Positions 1 through 6,978 of a DNA stretch of 10,021 nt are shown here, piece after piece. Where the stretch lies: NCBI GenBank assembly GCA_025464915.1, contig JAODNF010000363.1, positions 1 through 10,021 on the forward strand, read 5' to 3'. The position numbers and the translations under genes are program-made. Numbering within the stretch: the first letter of the stretch is position 1; each line of letters starts with the position of its first letter. Below the pieces are notes generated by a model. The model worked only from the letters and a program-made list of their open reading frames with translations, was not told the DNA's origin and did no database searches. Source of the stretch: Frankiales bacterium (GTDB lineage Bacteria > Actinomycetota > Actinomycetes > Mycobacteriales > SCTD01).

Positions 1-1050
1 CTCGACGAGCTGCAGCGCAACTACGCCGGCCGGCCCACACCGCTGACCGAGGCCAGGCGCTTCGGCGAGGCCATCGGCGCCCGGGTGTTCCTCAAGCGCG
101 AGGACCTGGCCCACACCGGGAGCCACAAGGTCAACAACGTCCTGGGCCAGGCGCTGCTGACGAAGCGGATGGGCAAGACCCGCGTCATCGCCGAGACCGG
201 CGCCGGTCAGCACGGCGTCGCAACGGCCACGGTAGCGGCGCTCTTCGGCTTCGAGTGCACGGTCTACATGGGCGAGGAGGACACCCGCCGGCAGGCGCTG
301 AACGTCGCCCGGATGCGGCTGCTGGGCGCGACGGTCGTCCCGGTCACGACGGGGACCAAGACCCTCAAGGACGCGACCAACGAGGCGTTCCGCGACTGGG
401 TCGCCAACGTCGAGCACACGCACTACGCGATCGGCTCCGTCGTCGGCCCGCACCCCTTCCCGATGGTGGTCCGCGACTTCCAGCGGATCATCGGCGTCGA
501 GGCCCGCGAGCAGATCCTCGAGCGGACCGGGTCGCTGCCCGACGCCCTCGTGGCCTGCGTCGGCGGCGGCTCCAACGCGATGGGCCTGTTCCACCGGTTC
601 ATCACCGACGAGTCGGTGGCCCTGATCGGCTGCGAGGCCGGCGGTGACGGCGTCGAGACCGGTCGGCACGCCGCCCCGCTGACCGTCGGGAGCCCCGGCG
701 TCCTGCACGGCGCGCGGTCCTACCTGATGCAGGACGACGACGGGCAGACCCAGGACACGCACAGCATCAGCGCCGGCCTCGACTACCCGGGCGTCGGACC
801 GGAGCACGCCTGGCTGCGCGACGAGCAGCGGGCGCAGTACCGGGGCGTGACCGACGCCGACGCGATGGCCGCCCTCGAGCTGCTCGCGAAGACCGAGGGC
901 ATCCTGTGCGCCATCGAGACGGCGCACGCCTTCGCAGGCGCCAAGCAGTACGCCGCGGAGCACCCCGGCAGCACGCTGATCGTCAGCTGCTCCGGTCGGG
1001 GCGACAAGGACGTCGACACCGCCGCCCGCTGGTTCGGCCTGCTCCAGTGA
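1..1050 (+). CDS. trpB: Tryptophan synthase beta chain, 5'-truncated by the window edge
   Basis: PLP-dependent beta subunit of the cytoplasmic alpha2beta2 tryptophan synthase; it condenses indole with L-serine to give L-tryptophan. The frame is open from base 1, with 349 codons visible. By comparison with Salmonella TrpB about 45 N-terminal residues are missing. The PLP lysine is the K of HTGSHKVNN at bases 127-129 (Salmonella K87). The catalytic Glu of AETGAGQHG lies 22 residues later at 193-195, the same spacing as K87/E109. The PLP-phosphate loop GGGSNAMG is near 562-585, DYPGVGPEHAW near 781-813, and the C-terminal SGRGDKD near 991-1011. All key residues I can recognise are intact. An ATG at base 85 is internal, because homologous sequence continues upstream of it. 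The stop TGA overlaps the trpA start in GTGA, so the two are probably translationally coupled. Confidence 0.97.
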   Translation, partial: LDELQRNYAGRPTPLTEARRFGEAIGARVFLKREDLAHTGSHKVNNVLGQALLTKRMGKTRVIAETGAGQHGVATATVAALFGFECTVYMGEEDTRRQALNVARMRLLGATVVPVTTGTKTLKDATNEAFRDWVANVEHTHYAIGSVVGPHPFPMVVRDFQRIIGVEAREQILERTGSLPDALVACVGGGSNAMGLFHRFITDESVALIGCEAGGDGVETGRHAAPLTVGSPGVLHGARSYLMQDDDGQTQDTHSISAGLDYPGVGPEHAWLRDEQRAQYRGVTDADAMAALELLAKTEGILCAIETAHAFAGAKQYAAEHPGSTLIVSCSGRGDKDVDTAARWFGLLQ

Positions 1051-1823
1051 CCCGGATCGACGACCTCTTCAGCAGGACGAAGGACCGGGCCGCTCTCATC
1101 GGCTACCTGCCTGTCGGTTTCCCCGACGTCGCCACGAGCATCGAGGCGATGGTCGCGATGGTCGAGGGCGGCGTCGACCTGGTCGAGGTCGGCGTGCCCT
1201 ACACCGACCCGGGCATGGACGGGCCGGTCATCCAGGTCGCGGTGGACGCGGCCCTGCGGGCGGGTACGAGGATCGCGCACGTCTTCGACGCGGTGGCCGA
1301 GGTCAGCAGGCACGCGCCCGTCGTCGTCATGGGCTACTGGAACCCGGTCGAGAAGATGACTCCCAAGGTGTTCGCGCAGCGGCTCAAGCAGGCCGGCGGG
1401 AGCGGCGCCATCACGCCCGACCTGATCCCTGAGGAAGCGGGTCCGTGGCTCGAGGCCGCGAAGGAGCAGGACCTCGACCCGGTCTTCCTCGTCGCCCCGA
1501 GCAGCACCGACGAGCGGCTCGAGGTCGTCGGGCGCACCAACCGGGGCTTCGTCTACGCCGCGAGCACGATGGGCGTCACGGGCACCCGCGACACCGTCAG
1601 CAACCGTGCGGAGGAGCTGGTCGGCCGGATGCGCGGGCACACCGGCCTGCCGATCGGCGTCGGCCTCGGCGTGAGCAACGGCGAGCAGGCGGCGGAGGTC
1701 GCGGCCTACGCCGACGCCGTCATCGTGGGGTCGGCCTTCGTCCGCGCGCTGCAGGACGAGGGAGTCGACGCGGTGCGGCGACTCGCGCAGGACCTCGCCA
1801 ACGGGGTACGCAGGAGAGCGTGA
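1047..1823 (+). CDS. trpA: Tryptophan synthase alpha chain
   Basis: Alpha subunit of tryptophan synthase; it cleaves indole-3-glycerol phosphate to indole and glyceraldehyde-3-phosphate and channels indole to TrpB. The product is a TIM barrel of 258 residues, normal for the family. The start is the GTG overlapping the trpB stop by 4 bases; it gives the expected N-terminus (MTRIDDLF, then ALIGYLPVGFPD). Visible signatures are VDLVEVGVPYTDP with the catalytic Glu, MDGPVIQ with the catalytic Asp, GYWNPV, AITPDLIPEEA, the ASTMGVTGTR loop and the phosphate-binding GVGLGVSNGEQAAEV...ADAVIVGSAFV segment. There is no Shine-Dalgarno sequence before the start, consistent with coupling to trpB. Its stop overlaps the next gene's GTG by 4 bases. 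A longer open frame running back to 906 lies inside trpB and is not the gene start. Confidence 0.97.
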   Translation: MTRIDDLFSRTKDRAALIGYLPVGFPDVATSIEAMVAMVEGGVDLVEVGVPYTDPGMDGPVIQVAVDAALRAGTRIAHVFDAVAEVSRHAPVVVMGYWNPVEKMTPKVFAQRLKQAGGSGAITPDLIPEEAGPWLEAAKEQDLDPVFLVAPSSTDERLEVVGRTNRGFVYAASTMGVTGTRDTVSNRAEELVGRMRGHTGLPIGVGLGVSNGEQAAEVAAYADAVIVGSAFVRALQDEGVDAVRRLAQDLANGVRRRA

Positions 1824-2908
1824 AACGCGCTCTGTGCCTGCTCGTCCTGGTCGCCGCCTGCTCCCACGGCACGAACAGGGCGGCCCCCACACCGACACCG
1901 ACCGACAGCCCGACGCCCGCGGTCACCTCGGCGCCGACCGTCACGCCGACCTCACCCGGCTCGTCGCCCACGCCGAGGCCCTTCGAGGGGCCCAAGGGCA
2001 CCACGGTCCCGAGCGGGTTCCGGCCGATGTCGGCGACGTTCATCAGCGATCAGACCGGCTACGTCCTCGGCGCGAGCCCCTGCCCTGGTGGCAAGGGCAG
2101 CTGCGACGTCATCGCCCGCACCCAGGACGGCGGCCGGACCTGGAAGGCCATCCCGTCGCCGAAGACCAGCCCCGATCACCTAGCGCAGATCCGGATGGCC
2201 GACGAGCGCAACGGCTTCGTCACCGGCGACGACGCGTGGGTCACCCACGACGGCGGCGGGACGTGGAAGGTCACGCCCTCGGGCGCGTCCGTCACCGTGA
2301 TCAGCATCGCCGCTGGACGCGCCTGGGCGCTGGGGGACTCCGGGGCCCTGCTCTCCGCTGACGTCACGACCGGCGGATTCGCTAGCGAGCGCGGCGTCCT
2401 GCACCTCAACACGATCAGCGCCCACGGCGCCGAGGTGATCTACGGCTCCGCCAACGCGCCGACGATCTCGACACTGGAGCACGGGGAGGCCCCCGCCAGC
2501 CACAGGCAGCCCTGCGGATCCAGTGGCGTCGCCGTACCCGTCGAAGGCACCGCCACCCACTGGTTCGTCGTGTGCGAGGGCGACGCCGGCCTCGGCCACC
2601 AGGAGAAGCACGCCTTCCAGTCCACGGACGCCGGCACGACCTGGAAGCCCGCGGGTGACCCTCCGCAGTCGACCGGGACGGACCCCTACGTCACGACCGA
2701 CGGCGTCTTCGTCTTCGACCACCAGCAGGTCGCGGTCTACCGGGGCGGCACCTGGTCGACCGCTCTCCAGACCGACGGCGGCATCTCCGAGGGCGGCTTC
2801 GAGTCGGCCCGCCTCGGCTACTGCATCGGCGGGTTCGGTGACACCACGAGCAGCACGATGAAGCTCACCCACGACGCCGGGCGGACCTGGAAGACCGTCG
2901 CCTTCTAA
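1820..2908 (+). CDS. Asp-box (BNR/Ycf48-like) beta-propeller lipoprotein, function unknown
   Basis: Predicted surface lipoprotein of 362 residues. The GTG start overlaps the trpA stop (GTGA); AGGAG at 1812-1816 is only 3 bases upstream. The N-terminus MKRALCLLVLVAAC is a short type II signal peptide with lipobox LVAAC, so Cys14 should be lipidated. A Thr/Pro-rich linker follows (about residues 20-52). The rest looks like a beta-propeller, with four Asp boxes: TQDGGRTW (101-108), THDGGGTW (142-149), STDAGTTW (268-275) and THDAGRTW (350-357). Strand-like repeats such as DQTGYVLG and DERNGFVTG resemble Ycf48/BNR proteins. I see no sialidase FRIP motif or other catalytic signature, so an enzymatic label is not justified; a binding or assembly role is only inference. 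The neighbouring lgt encodes the enzyme that would attach its lipid. An earlier in-frame start inside trpA would put the signal peptide internally and is rejected. Confidence 0.85.
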   Translation: MKRALCLLVLVAACSHGTNRAAPTPTPTDSPTPAVTSAPTVTPTSPGSSPTPRPFEGPKGTTVPSGFRPMSATFISDQTGYVLGASPCPGGKGSCDVIARTQDGGRTWKAIPSPKTSPDHLAQIRMADERNGFVTGDDAWVTHDGGGTWKVTPSGASVTVISIAAGRAWALGDSGALLSADVTTGGFASERGVLHLNTISAHGAEVIYGSANAPTISTLEHGEAPASHRQPCGSSGVAVPVEGTATHWFVVCEGDAGLGHQEKHAFQSTDAGTTWKPAGDPPQSTGTDPYVTTDGVFVFDHQQVAVYRGGTWSTALQTDGGISEGGFESARLGYCIGGFGDTTSSTMKLTHDAGRTWKTVAF

Positions 2909-2914
2909 GGTGGG
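2907..2914 (+). promoter_or_regulatory. Ribosome binding site of lgt
   Basis: AAGGTGGG overlaps the stop codon of the lipoprotein gene and lies 3 bases before the GTG at 2918. It supports that GTG over the out-of-frame GTG at 2910, and gives lgt its own ribosome loading site inside the otherwise overlapping gene run. Confidence 0.6.
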
Positions 2915-2917
2915 CAC

Positions 2918-3739
2918 GTGCTCGCGTCGATCCCCAGTCCCTCCAGCGGGGTCGTGCACCTCGGCCCGCTCCCGTTGCGGGCCTACGCCGGATTCATCCT
3001 GCTCGGCGCCGTGCTGGCGGTGTACTTCGGCGACAAGCGCTGGGTGGCCCGCGGCGGCAGGAAGGGCCTCATCGCCGACATGGCCGCCACCGCGGTGCCG
3101 GCGGGCCTCGTGGGGTCGCGGATCTACCACGTCCTGACCAGCCGGCAGGACTTCTACTTCCACCACCCGGTCGAGATCCTGAAGATCTGGGAGGGCGGCC
3201 TGGGCATCTGGGGCGGCATCGCGGGCGGGGCCGTGGGCGCGTGGTGGGTGCTGCGCAAGCAGGGCATCTCGTTCCTCCCGGTGGCGGACGCCGTCGCCCC
3301 GTTCCTGGCGCTGGCACAGGCGGTCGGCCGGGTCGGCAACTACTTCAACCAGGAGCTGTACGGCAAGCCCACCAAGCTGCCCTGGGCCCTCGAGATCGAC
3401 GCCGATCACGCGCCCGACGGCAAGGCCGGGACGTACCACCCGACGTTCCTCTACGAGCTGATCTGGGACCTCGGCGTGATGGGCCTCGTGCTGTGGGCCG
3501 ACAACAGGTGGAAGCTGGGCAAGGGGCGTGCCTTCGCCCTGTACGTCGCGGCGTACTGCGCCGGCCGCTTCTGGATCGAGGCGCTGCGCATCGACGACGC
3601 GCACATGCTGTTCGGCATCCGCCTCAACGACTTCACGAGCGTCATCCTGTTCGTCGGCGCGGTGAGCTACCTCGTCGTGCGCAGGGGTGCTGGGCCGGAC
3701 GAGGTCCCGCACCAGGAAACCGCCGAAGCGCAGGCATGA
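2918..3739 (+). CDS. lgt: Prolipoprotein diacylglyceryl transferase
   Basis: Integral membrane enzyme that transfers diacylglycerol from phosphatidylglycerol to the lipobox cysteine of prolipoproteins, the first step of lipoprotein maturation. The product has 273 residues and several hydrophobic segments from RAYAGFILLGAVLAVYF onward. Family motifs are GSRIYHV, GGLGIWGGIAGG, the Lgt signature GRVGNYFNQELYG at residues 137-149, YHPTFLYE, and GRFWIEALR at 216-224. R138, N141 and G149 match E. coli R143, N146 and G154 at a constant offset. E. coli His103 is Trp here, which I recall as usual for actinobacterial Lgt. The C-terminus is a short hydrophilic tail (GPDEVPHQETAEAQA), without the long extension of mycobacterial enzymes. 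The stop overlaps the next start (ATGA). The gene directly upstream encodes a predicted substrate. Confidence 0.97.
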   Translation: MLASIPSPSSGVVHLGPLPLRAYAGFILLGAVLAVYFGDKRWVARGGRKGLIADMAATAVPAGLVGSRIYHVLTSRQDFYFHHPVEILKIWEGGLGIWGGIAGGAVGAWWVLRKQGISFLPVADAVAPFLALAQAVGRVGNYFNQELYGKPTKLPWALEIDADHAPDGKAGTYHPTFLYELIWDLGVMGLVLWADNRWKLGKGRAFALYVAAYCAGRFWIEALRIDDAHMLFGIRLNDFTSVILFVGAVSYLVVRRGAGPDEVPHQETAEAQA

Positions 3740-4440
3740 CAGCACCCGACGAGCGGATCCCGCCTCCCGACCACCACCGGGACGTGACGGGCGGCTGGCT
3801 TCGGCCGGCGGTGTTCGGGGTCACCGATGGCCTCGTCAGCAACGGCAGCCTGATCCTGGGCATCGCCGGGTCCGGCGCCTCGAACCACGCCGTCGTGCTC
3901 GCCGGCCTGGCCGGTCTGGCCGCCGGCGCGTTCTCGATGGCGACGGGGGAGTACATCAGCGTCGCCAGCCAGCAGGAGCTCACCCAGGCGGAGATCGAGC
4001 TCGAGAAGCTCGAGCTGCGCCGGATGCCCAAGGCCGAGCTGGCCGAGCTGGCCCAGGTCTACGTCGAGCGCGGCGTCGAGCCGGCCCTGGCGAGGGAGGT
4101 CGCGAAGCAGCTCAGCGCGAACCCCGAGGAGGCCTGGCGCGTGCACGTGCGCGAGGAGCTCGGCGTCGACCCCGACGACCTGCCGAGCCCGTGGACGGCG
4201 GCGGGGTCGAGCTTCGTCAGCTTCATCCTCGGCGCGCTGCTCCCGCTGCTCCCGTACCTGCTCGGCGCCCACACCCTGGCCGCGACCGTCGTGCTCACCG
4301 CCGCGGGCCTGTTCGCCGCGGGCGCCGCCGTGTCCCGCTTCACGAGCCGCACCTGGATCTACTCCGGCCTGCGCCAGCTGCTCCTGGGTGGGGCAGCGGC
4401 CGCGCTGACCTACGGGATCGGCAGGGCCGTCGGCAGCTGA
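3736..4440 (+). CDS. VIT1/CCC1-family Fe2+/Mn2+ transporter
   Basis: Membrane protein of 234 residues of the VIT1/CCC1 (DUF125) family, which moves ferrous iron or manganese out of the cytosol, typically by proton antiport. The ATG overlaps the lgt stop by 4 bases with no convincing Shine-Dalgarno, so translation is likely coupled. TM1 carries FGVTDGLVSN with the conserved Asp31; TM2 carries FSMATGEYISVASQ with Met68 and Glu72. A long Glu-rich cytoplasmic helical insert follows (about residues 80-150, including ELEKLELRR and EEAWRVHVREELG), matching the metal-binding domain between TM2 and TM3. Three more hydrophobic segments lie at about 158-180, 183-203 and 212-232, giving the usual five. 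Direction and metal are inferred from the family. The last 31 bases overlap the convergent histidine kinase gene. Confidence 0.92.
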   Translation: MTAPDERIPPPDHHRDVTGGWLRPAVFGVTDGLVSNGSLILGIAGSGASNHAVVLAGLAGLAAGAFSMATGEYISVASQQELTQAEIELEKLELRRMPKAELAELAQVYVERGVEPALAREVAKQLSANPEEAWRVHVREELGVDPDDLPSPWTAAGSSFVSFILGALLPLLPYLLGAHTLAATVVLTAAGLFAAGAAVSRFTSRTWIYSGLRQLLLGGAAAALTYGIGRAVGS

Positions 4441-5372
4441 CGGCGCCGGTCCTCCGCGGCCGGCAGCCGCACCTCGACAGTGACCCAACCGTCGTCGCAG
4501 CGAGCCGACACCAGGCCCCCGTGGACCTCGATGAGGCGGCGTACGACGTACAGGCCCATCCCGAGGCCCTCGTGCTCGCGGGTGGGGCCGTTGTCGGCCT
4601 GCGTGAAGGGCTCGAACAGCCGCTGGCCGTCGAGCGGGGTGCCCTCGTTGCTGACCGCGAGCCACACCTCGCCGCCCTCGCGCCCGCCTGCGACGAGCGG
4701 GACCGTGCCGCGAAGGCCGTACTGCAGGGCGTTGTCGAGCAGGTTGGCCAGCACCTGGTGCAGCGCCTGGCGGTCGATGCGGGCGAGCAGGCCGGGCTCG
4801 ACGACGACCGAGACGTCGTGCTCCGTGAGCATCGCGACCTCGGCGGCGACGGCGTCGACCTCGGCCGTCGCACCCGGGTCGGCGGAGGTGGCGGAGGAGG
4901 CGGTCAGCATGTTCTCCAGCAGCCGCGACAGGCGCTCCTGCTGGTCGAGGACGGCGTGCAGGAGCCGGGCCCGGGCCTCGGTGTCGAGCCGGTCACCGCG
5001 CTTCAGAAGCGTCAGGGCGGCTCCCCGGATGCCGGTCAGCGGGGTTCGGAACTCGTGGCTGACCGTCGCGATGAGGTCCGAGCGGATCTGCTCGGTCTCC
5101 TCCTGCCGGGCCCGCATGCTCGCGTGCCCCTCGTGGAGGGCGAGGGTCAACCGCTCCTGGCCGCGACGGGCGCTGCGCTCGGTCCGCAGCAGCACGACGA
5201 TCACGACCGCCTCGGCGGCCAGGCAGGCGCCGGTGACCACCAGCCAGGTCCCGCGACCCAGTACCAGCGCGAGGACGACCGGCAGGTGGGCAAGGGCCAG
5301 CGCACACACCAGGACCTGCCTGCGTGCATGAGCGTGCGCGACGAGTCGTCGGCCGGAGGGGGGGACGGCCAC
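4410..5372 (-). CDS. Two-TM sensor histidine kinase, orphan in this window
   Basis: Membrane sensor kinase of 320 residues that should autophosphorylate on His106 and pass phosphate to a response regulator. Two hydrophobic segments (about residues 19-38 and 43-62) are separated by only a few residues, so there is almost no extracellular sensor, and no HAMP or PAS domain is evident. A short helical stretch leads to the H-box IATVSHEFRTPLTGIRG. The ATPase domain has the N-box LANLLDNALQYG (209-220), the F-box LFEPFTQAD (252-260) and the G2 box GLGMGL (269-274). The G1 box reads VSNEGTP, with Asn242 where the usual DxGxG has Asp. The start is GTG at 5372; no strong Shine-Dalgarno precedes it. 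It is co-directional with the Asp-box gene 64 bases upstream, and its 3' end overlaps the convergent VIT gene. The signal sensed is unknown. Confidence 0.93.
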   Translation of the reverse strand: MAVPPSGRRLVAHAHARRQVLVCALALAHLPVVLALVLGRGTWLVVTGACLAAEAVVIVVLLRTERSARRGQERLTLALHEGHASMRARQEETEQIRSDLIATVSHEFRTPLTGIRGAALTLLKRGDRLDTEARARLLHAVLDQQERLSRLLENMLTASSATSADPGATAEVDAVAAEVAMLTEHDVSVVVEPGLLARIDRQALHQVLANLLDNALQYGLRGTVPLVAGGREGGEVWLAVSNEGTPLDGQRLFEPFTQADNGPTREHEGLGMGLYVVRRLIEVHGGLVSARCDDGWVTVEVRLPAAEDRRRQLPTALPIP

Positions 5373-5408
5373 GCTTGTCAGCGTCTGACCGGATGGCCTG
5401 CCCCACCA

Positions 5409-5428
5409 TGGCCCGAAAGGGCTATTTT
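5409..5428 (+). terminator. Possible small hairpin followed by T4
   Basis: On the + strand T-G-GCCC / GGGC-T-A forms a 6-bp stem (5409-5414 with 5419-5424, including one G-U pair) closed by a GAAA tetraloop and followed by TTTT at 5425-5428. This is the shape of a short intrinsic terminator reading rightward, but both flanking genes run leftward. On the - strand the same bases give a 4-bp core followed by no T-run, so it would not clearly terminate the Asp-box gene. It could stop antisense readthrough from the VIT operon or be chance. Confidence 0.3.
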
Positions 5429-5436
5429 GCGTGGCT

Positions 5437-6972
5437 TTAGGCCGAACGGGTGACGCGCCAGCCCAGCAGGGCGAGCAGCCCGAGCAGGGGCAGCCAGAAG
5501 GGCAGGCCGGTCGCGGCGAGCGAGCCGCTGCCGTGGGAGGTCCCCGTCGTCGGCTGCGTCGGCTGCGTCGTCGGCGGGACCGGCGTGGCCGGGCGGGTCG
5601 ACACGGCCGCTGCCGCGCAGGGCGTCGTCAGCAGCCCCGGGCCCTTGGTCTGCCGGACGAAGGAGATGAACGGCGTGCCCGAGCTGTTGTCCGTGAAGGC
5701 GGTGAGCAGGCAGCCCTTCGCGTCGACGGCGGTCTCGAAGAAGTCGAGCAGGTTCCGCCCGCCCGCGCTGCAGCCCGTACCGCTCGTGCAGATCTGGCCC
5801 TTGTTCATGACGCCTGTCTCGCGGTACTCGCGGAAGGTCTTGCCGCCGTCGGTGCTGAACGAGGACCAGACATACCAGGGCGCTGTCTTCGACACCCGCT
5901 GCGGTGACGCCGCGGTCTCCGCCGTGCCGTAGTAGCTGACCGCGATCCGGCCGTCGGAGCCGGCGCTGACCCAGGGGAAGACCGTCGTGTGCGGGCTGCT
6001 GCTGACCTTGCGAGGCGCGGACCAGTGCCGGCCGCTGTCCCTGGAGACGGCGAGCATCGTCCAGGTCTCGTGCGTCGCGGGGTGCCGCTCGCTCCAGACG
6101 ACGTACTGGTTGCCCGCCTTGTCGAGGGTGTTGGCGACGAACGAGTCGAAGGTGTCGAAGCGCCGGCTCGCGACCAGCGTCGGTGCCGGGGGCGTGGTAG
6201 CCCCACGCGGCACGATCGAGACGAGGATCCGGTCGGCGGTGGTGGAGCTCGCCGGCTTGCTGCACTTCGTGTCGTCGCAGTCGTTCGGCTCGCCGAGGGT
6301 GTTCCAGACCGTGAACGACGTGCCGGTCCGCTGGTCGACCGCGATCGTGCCCGGCCACTGGTAGTCGTGCGTGGTCGACAGGACCAGCGTTGGGGACGGT
6401 ACGACGAGCGGACCGACCAGGGTCCCCCTGATGAGGTCGATGTCGGTCGCCTGGGTGTCGCCGATGGTCGTGTAGACGGTGGTCGTGCCGTCGACGGCGT
6501 TCCACTGGCGGTCGTTGGACAGCGGGGTCTTCCCGCAGCCGGCGACCGGGACGGGCACGAACGTGGCGCCGCGGTTCTTGCTGACCGAGACGGTGGAGCA
6601 CGCGGCGTAGGACAGGCCCGAGGCGAAGATCGTGCCGTCCCTCGCGATCGCGATGTCGCTGTCGCCGCCGCCGGTGGGGACGTCGGCGCTGCCGAGCAGC
6701 GTGAACGCGCCGCCGCCGTTGTCGGAGCGCCAGACCAGGCTGCCGCCCGTCCCGGCACCCCCGATCCGCAGGCCCGGGCCGTCCGGTGCGATGACGTAGA
6801 CGCCACCGTCGGGTGCGACGTCCAGGGACGGCTCCCCGGTGGTGTTCGTGCGGTCGACGACGACCGTGCTGCCGAACGCCCGGTCGGCCGTGGCCGCGGG
6901 CGCCTGCGGGGCGGTCAGGAGCACCGCGGCACCGCCGGCGGTCAGGGCGAGGGCCACGCTGGGAAGCCTCAT
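5437..6972 (-). CDS. Secreted Asp-box (sialidase-like fold) protein with LAATG sortase-type anchor
   Basis: Predicted exported, wall-anchored protein of 511 residues. An N-terminal signal peptide (MRLPSVALALTAGGAAVLLTAP, likely cut around APAATA) precedes a large beta-rich region with Asp-box-like repeats WRSDNGGGAF, VSKNRGATF, VSRDSGRHW and FSTDGGKTF, typical of BNR/sialidase-superfamily propellers. Several Cys pairs (such as CDDTKC and CTSGTGC) suggest disulfides. I find no FRIP/YRIP arginine motif, so sialidase activity is not supported. The C-terminus has a Pro/Thr-rich linker, then LAATG (485-489; bases 5506-5520), a hydrophobic helix and RVTRSA: the layout of a sortase signal, and LAXTG is the form attributed to class E sortases. 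The ATG at 6972 gives the signal peptide directly; it lacks a clear Shine-Dalgarno but has a TANNNT six bases upstream. It is divergent from gltB. Its ligand or substrate is unknown. Confidence 0.86.
   Translation of the reverse strand: MRLPSVALALTAGGAAVLLTAPQAPAATADRAFGSTVVVDRTNTTGEPSLDVAPDGGVYVIAPDGPGLRIGGAGTGGSLVWRSDNGGGAFTLLGSADVPTGGGDSDIAIARDGTIFASGLSYAACSTVSVSKNRGATFVPVPVAGCGKTPLSNDRQWNAVDGTTTVYTTIGDTQATDIDLIRGTLVGPLVVPSPTLVLSTTHDYQWPGTIAVDQRTGTSFTVWNTLGEPNDCDDTKCSKPASSTTADRILVSIVPRGATTPPAPTLVASRRFDTFDSFVANTLDKAGNQYVVWSERHPATHETWTMLAVSRDSGRHWSAPRKVSSSPHTTVFPWVSAGSDGRIAVSYYGTAETAASPQRVSKTAPWYVWSSFSTDGGKTFREYRETGVMNKGQICTSGTGCSAGGRNLLDFFETAVDAKGCLLTAFTDNSSGTPFISFVRQTKGPGLLTTPCAAAAVSTRPATPVPPTTQPTQPTTGTSHGSGSLAATGLPFWLPLLGLLALLGWRVTRSA
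5549..5566. repeat. Two tandem copies of a 9-base unit in the Pro/Thr linker
   Basis: GTCGGCTGC occurs twice in tandem, encoding on the - strand the QPT repeats of the linker before the LAATG anchor. It is a small coding low-complexity repeat that could vary in copy number between strains. Confidence 0.5.
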
Positions 6973-6978
6973 GACATG

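Noticed and set aside
783..1898. A 371-codon - strand frame opposite trpB/trpA
   Set aside because: It is opposite conserved trp genes and shows no domain signature.
2180..3745. A 521-codon open frame on the - strand opposite the lipoprotein gene and lgt
   Set aside because: It lies opposite two well-supported genes and has no recognisable motif; it is a GC-bias shadow frame.
4445..4464. GCCGG/CCGGC hairpin just after the VIT stop as a terminator
   Set aside because: It is a 5-bp stem with a 10-base loop and no T-run, and it lies within kinase coding sequence; chance is likely at this GC content.
3687..5453. A 588-codon + strand frame across the VIT and kinase genes
   Set aside because: It is out of frame with VIT and antisense to the kinase, whose H, N, F and G2 boxes are clear; its composition is Arg/Gly/Ala-rich.
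5437..6972. Labelling the protein a sialidase
   Set aside because: Asp boxes occur in many propellers; the FRIP motif and catalytic arginines could not be found.
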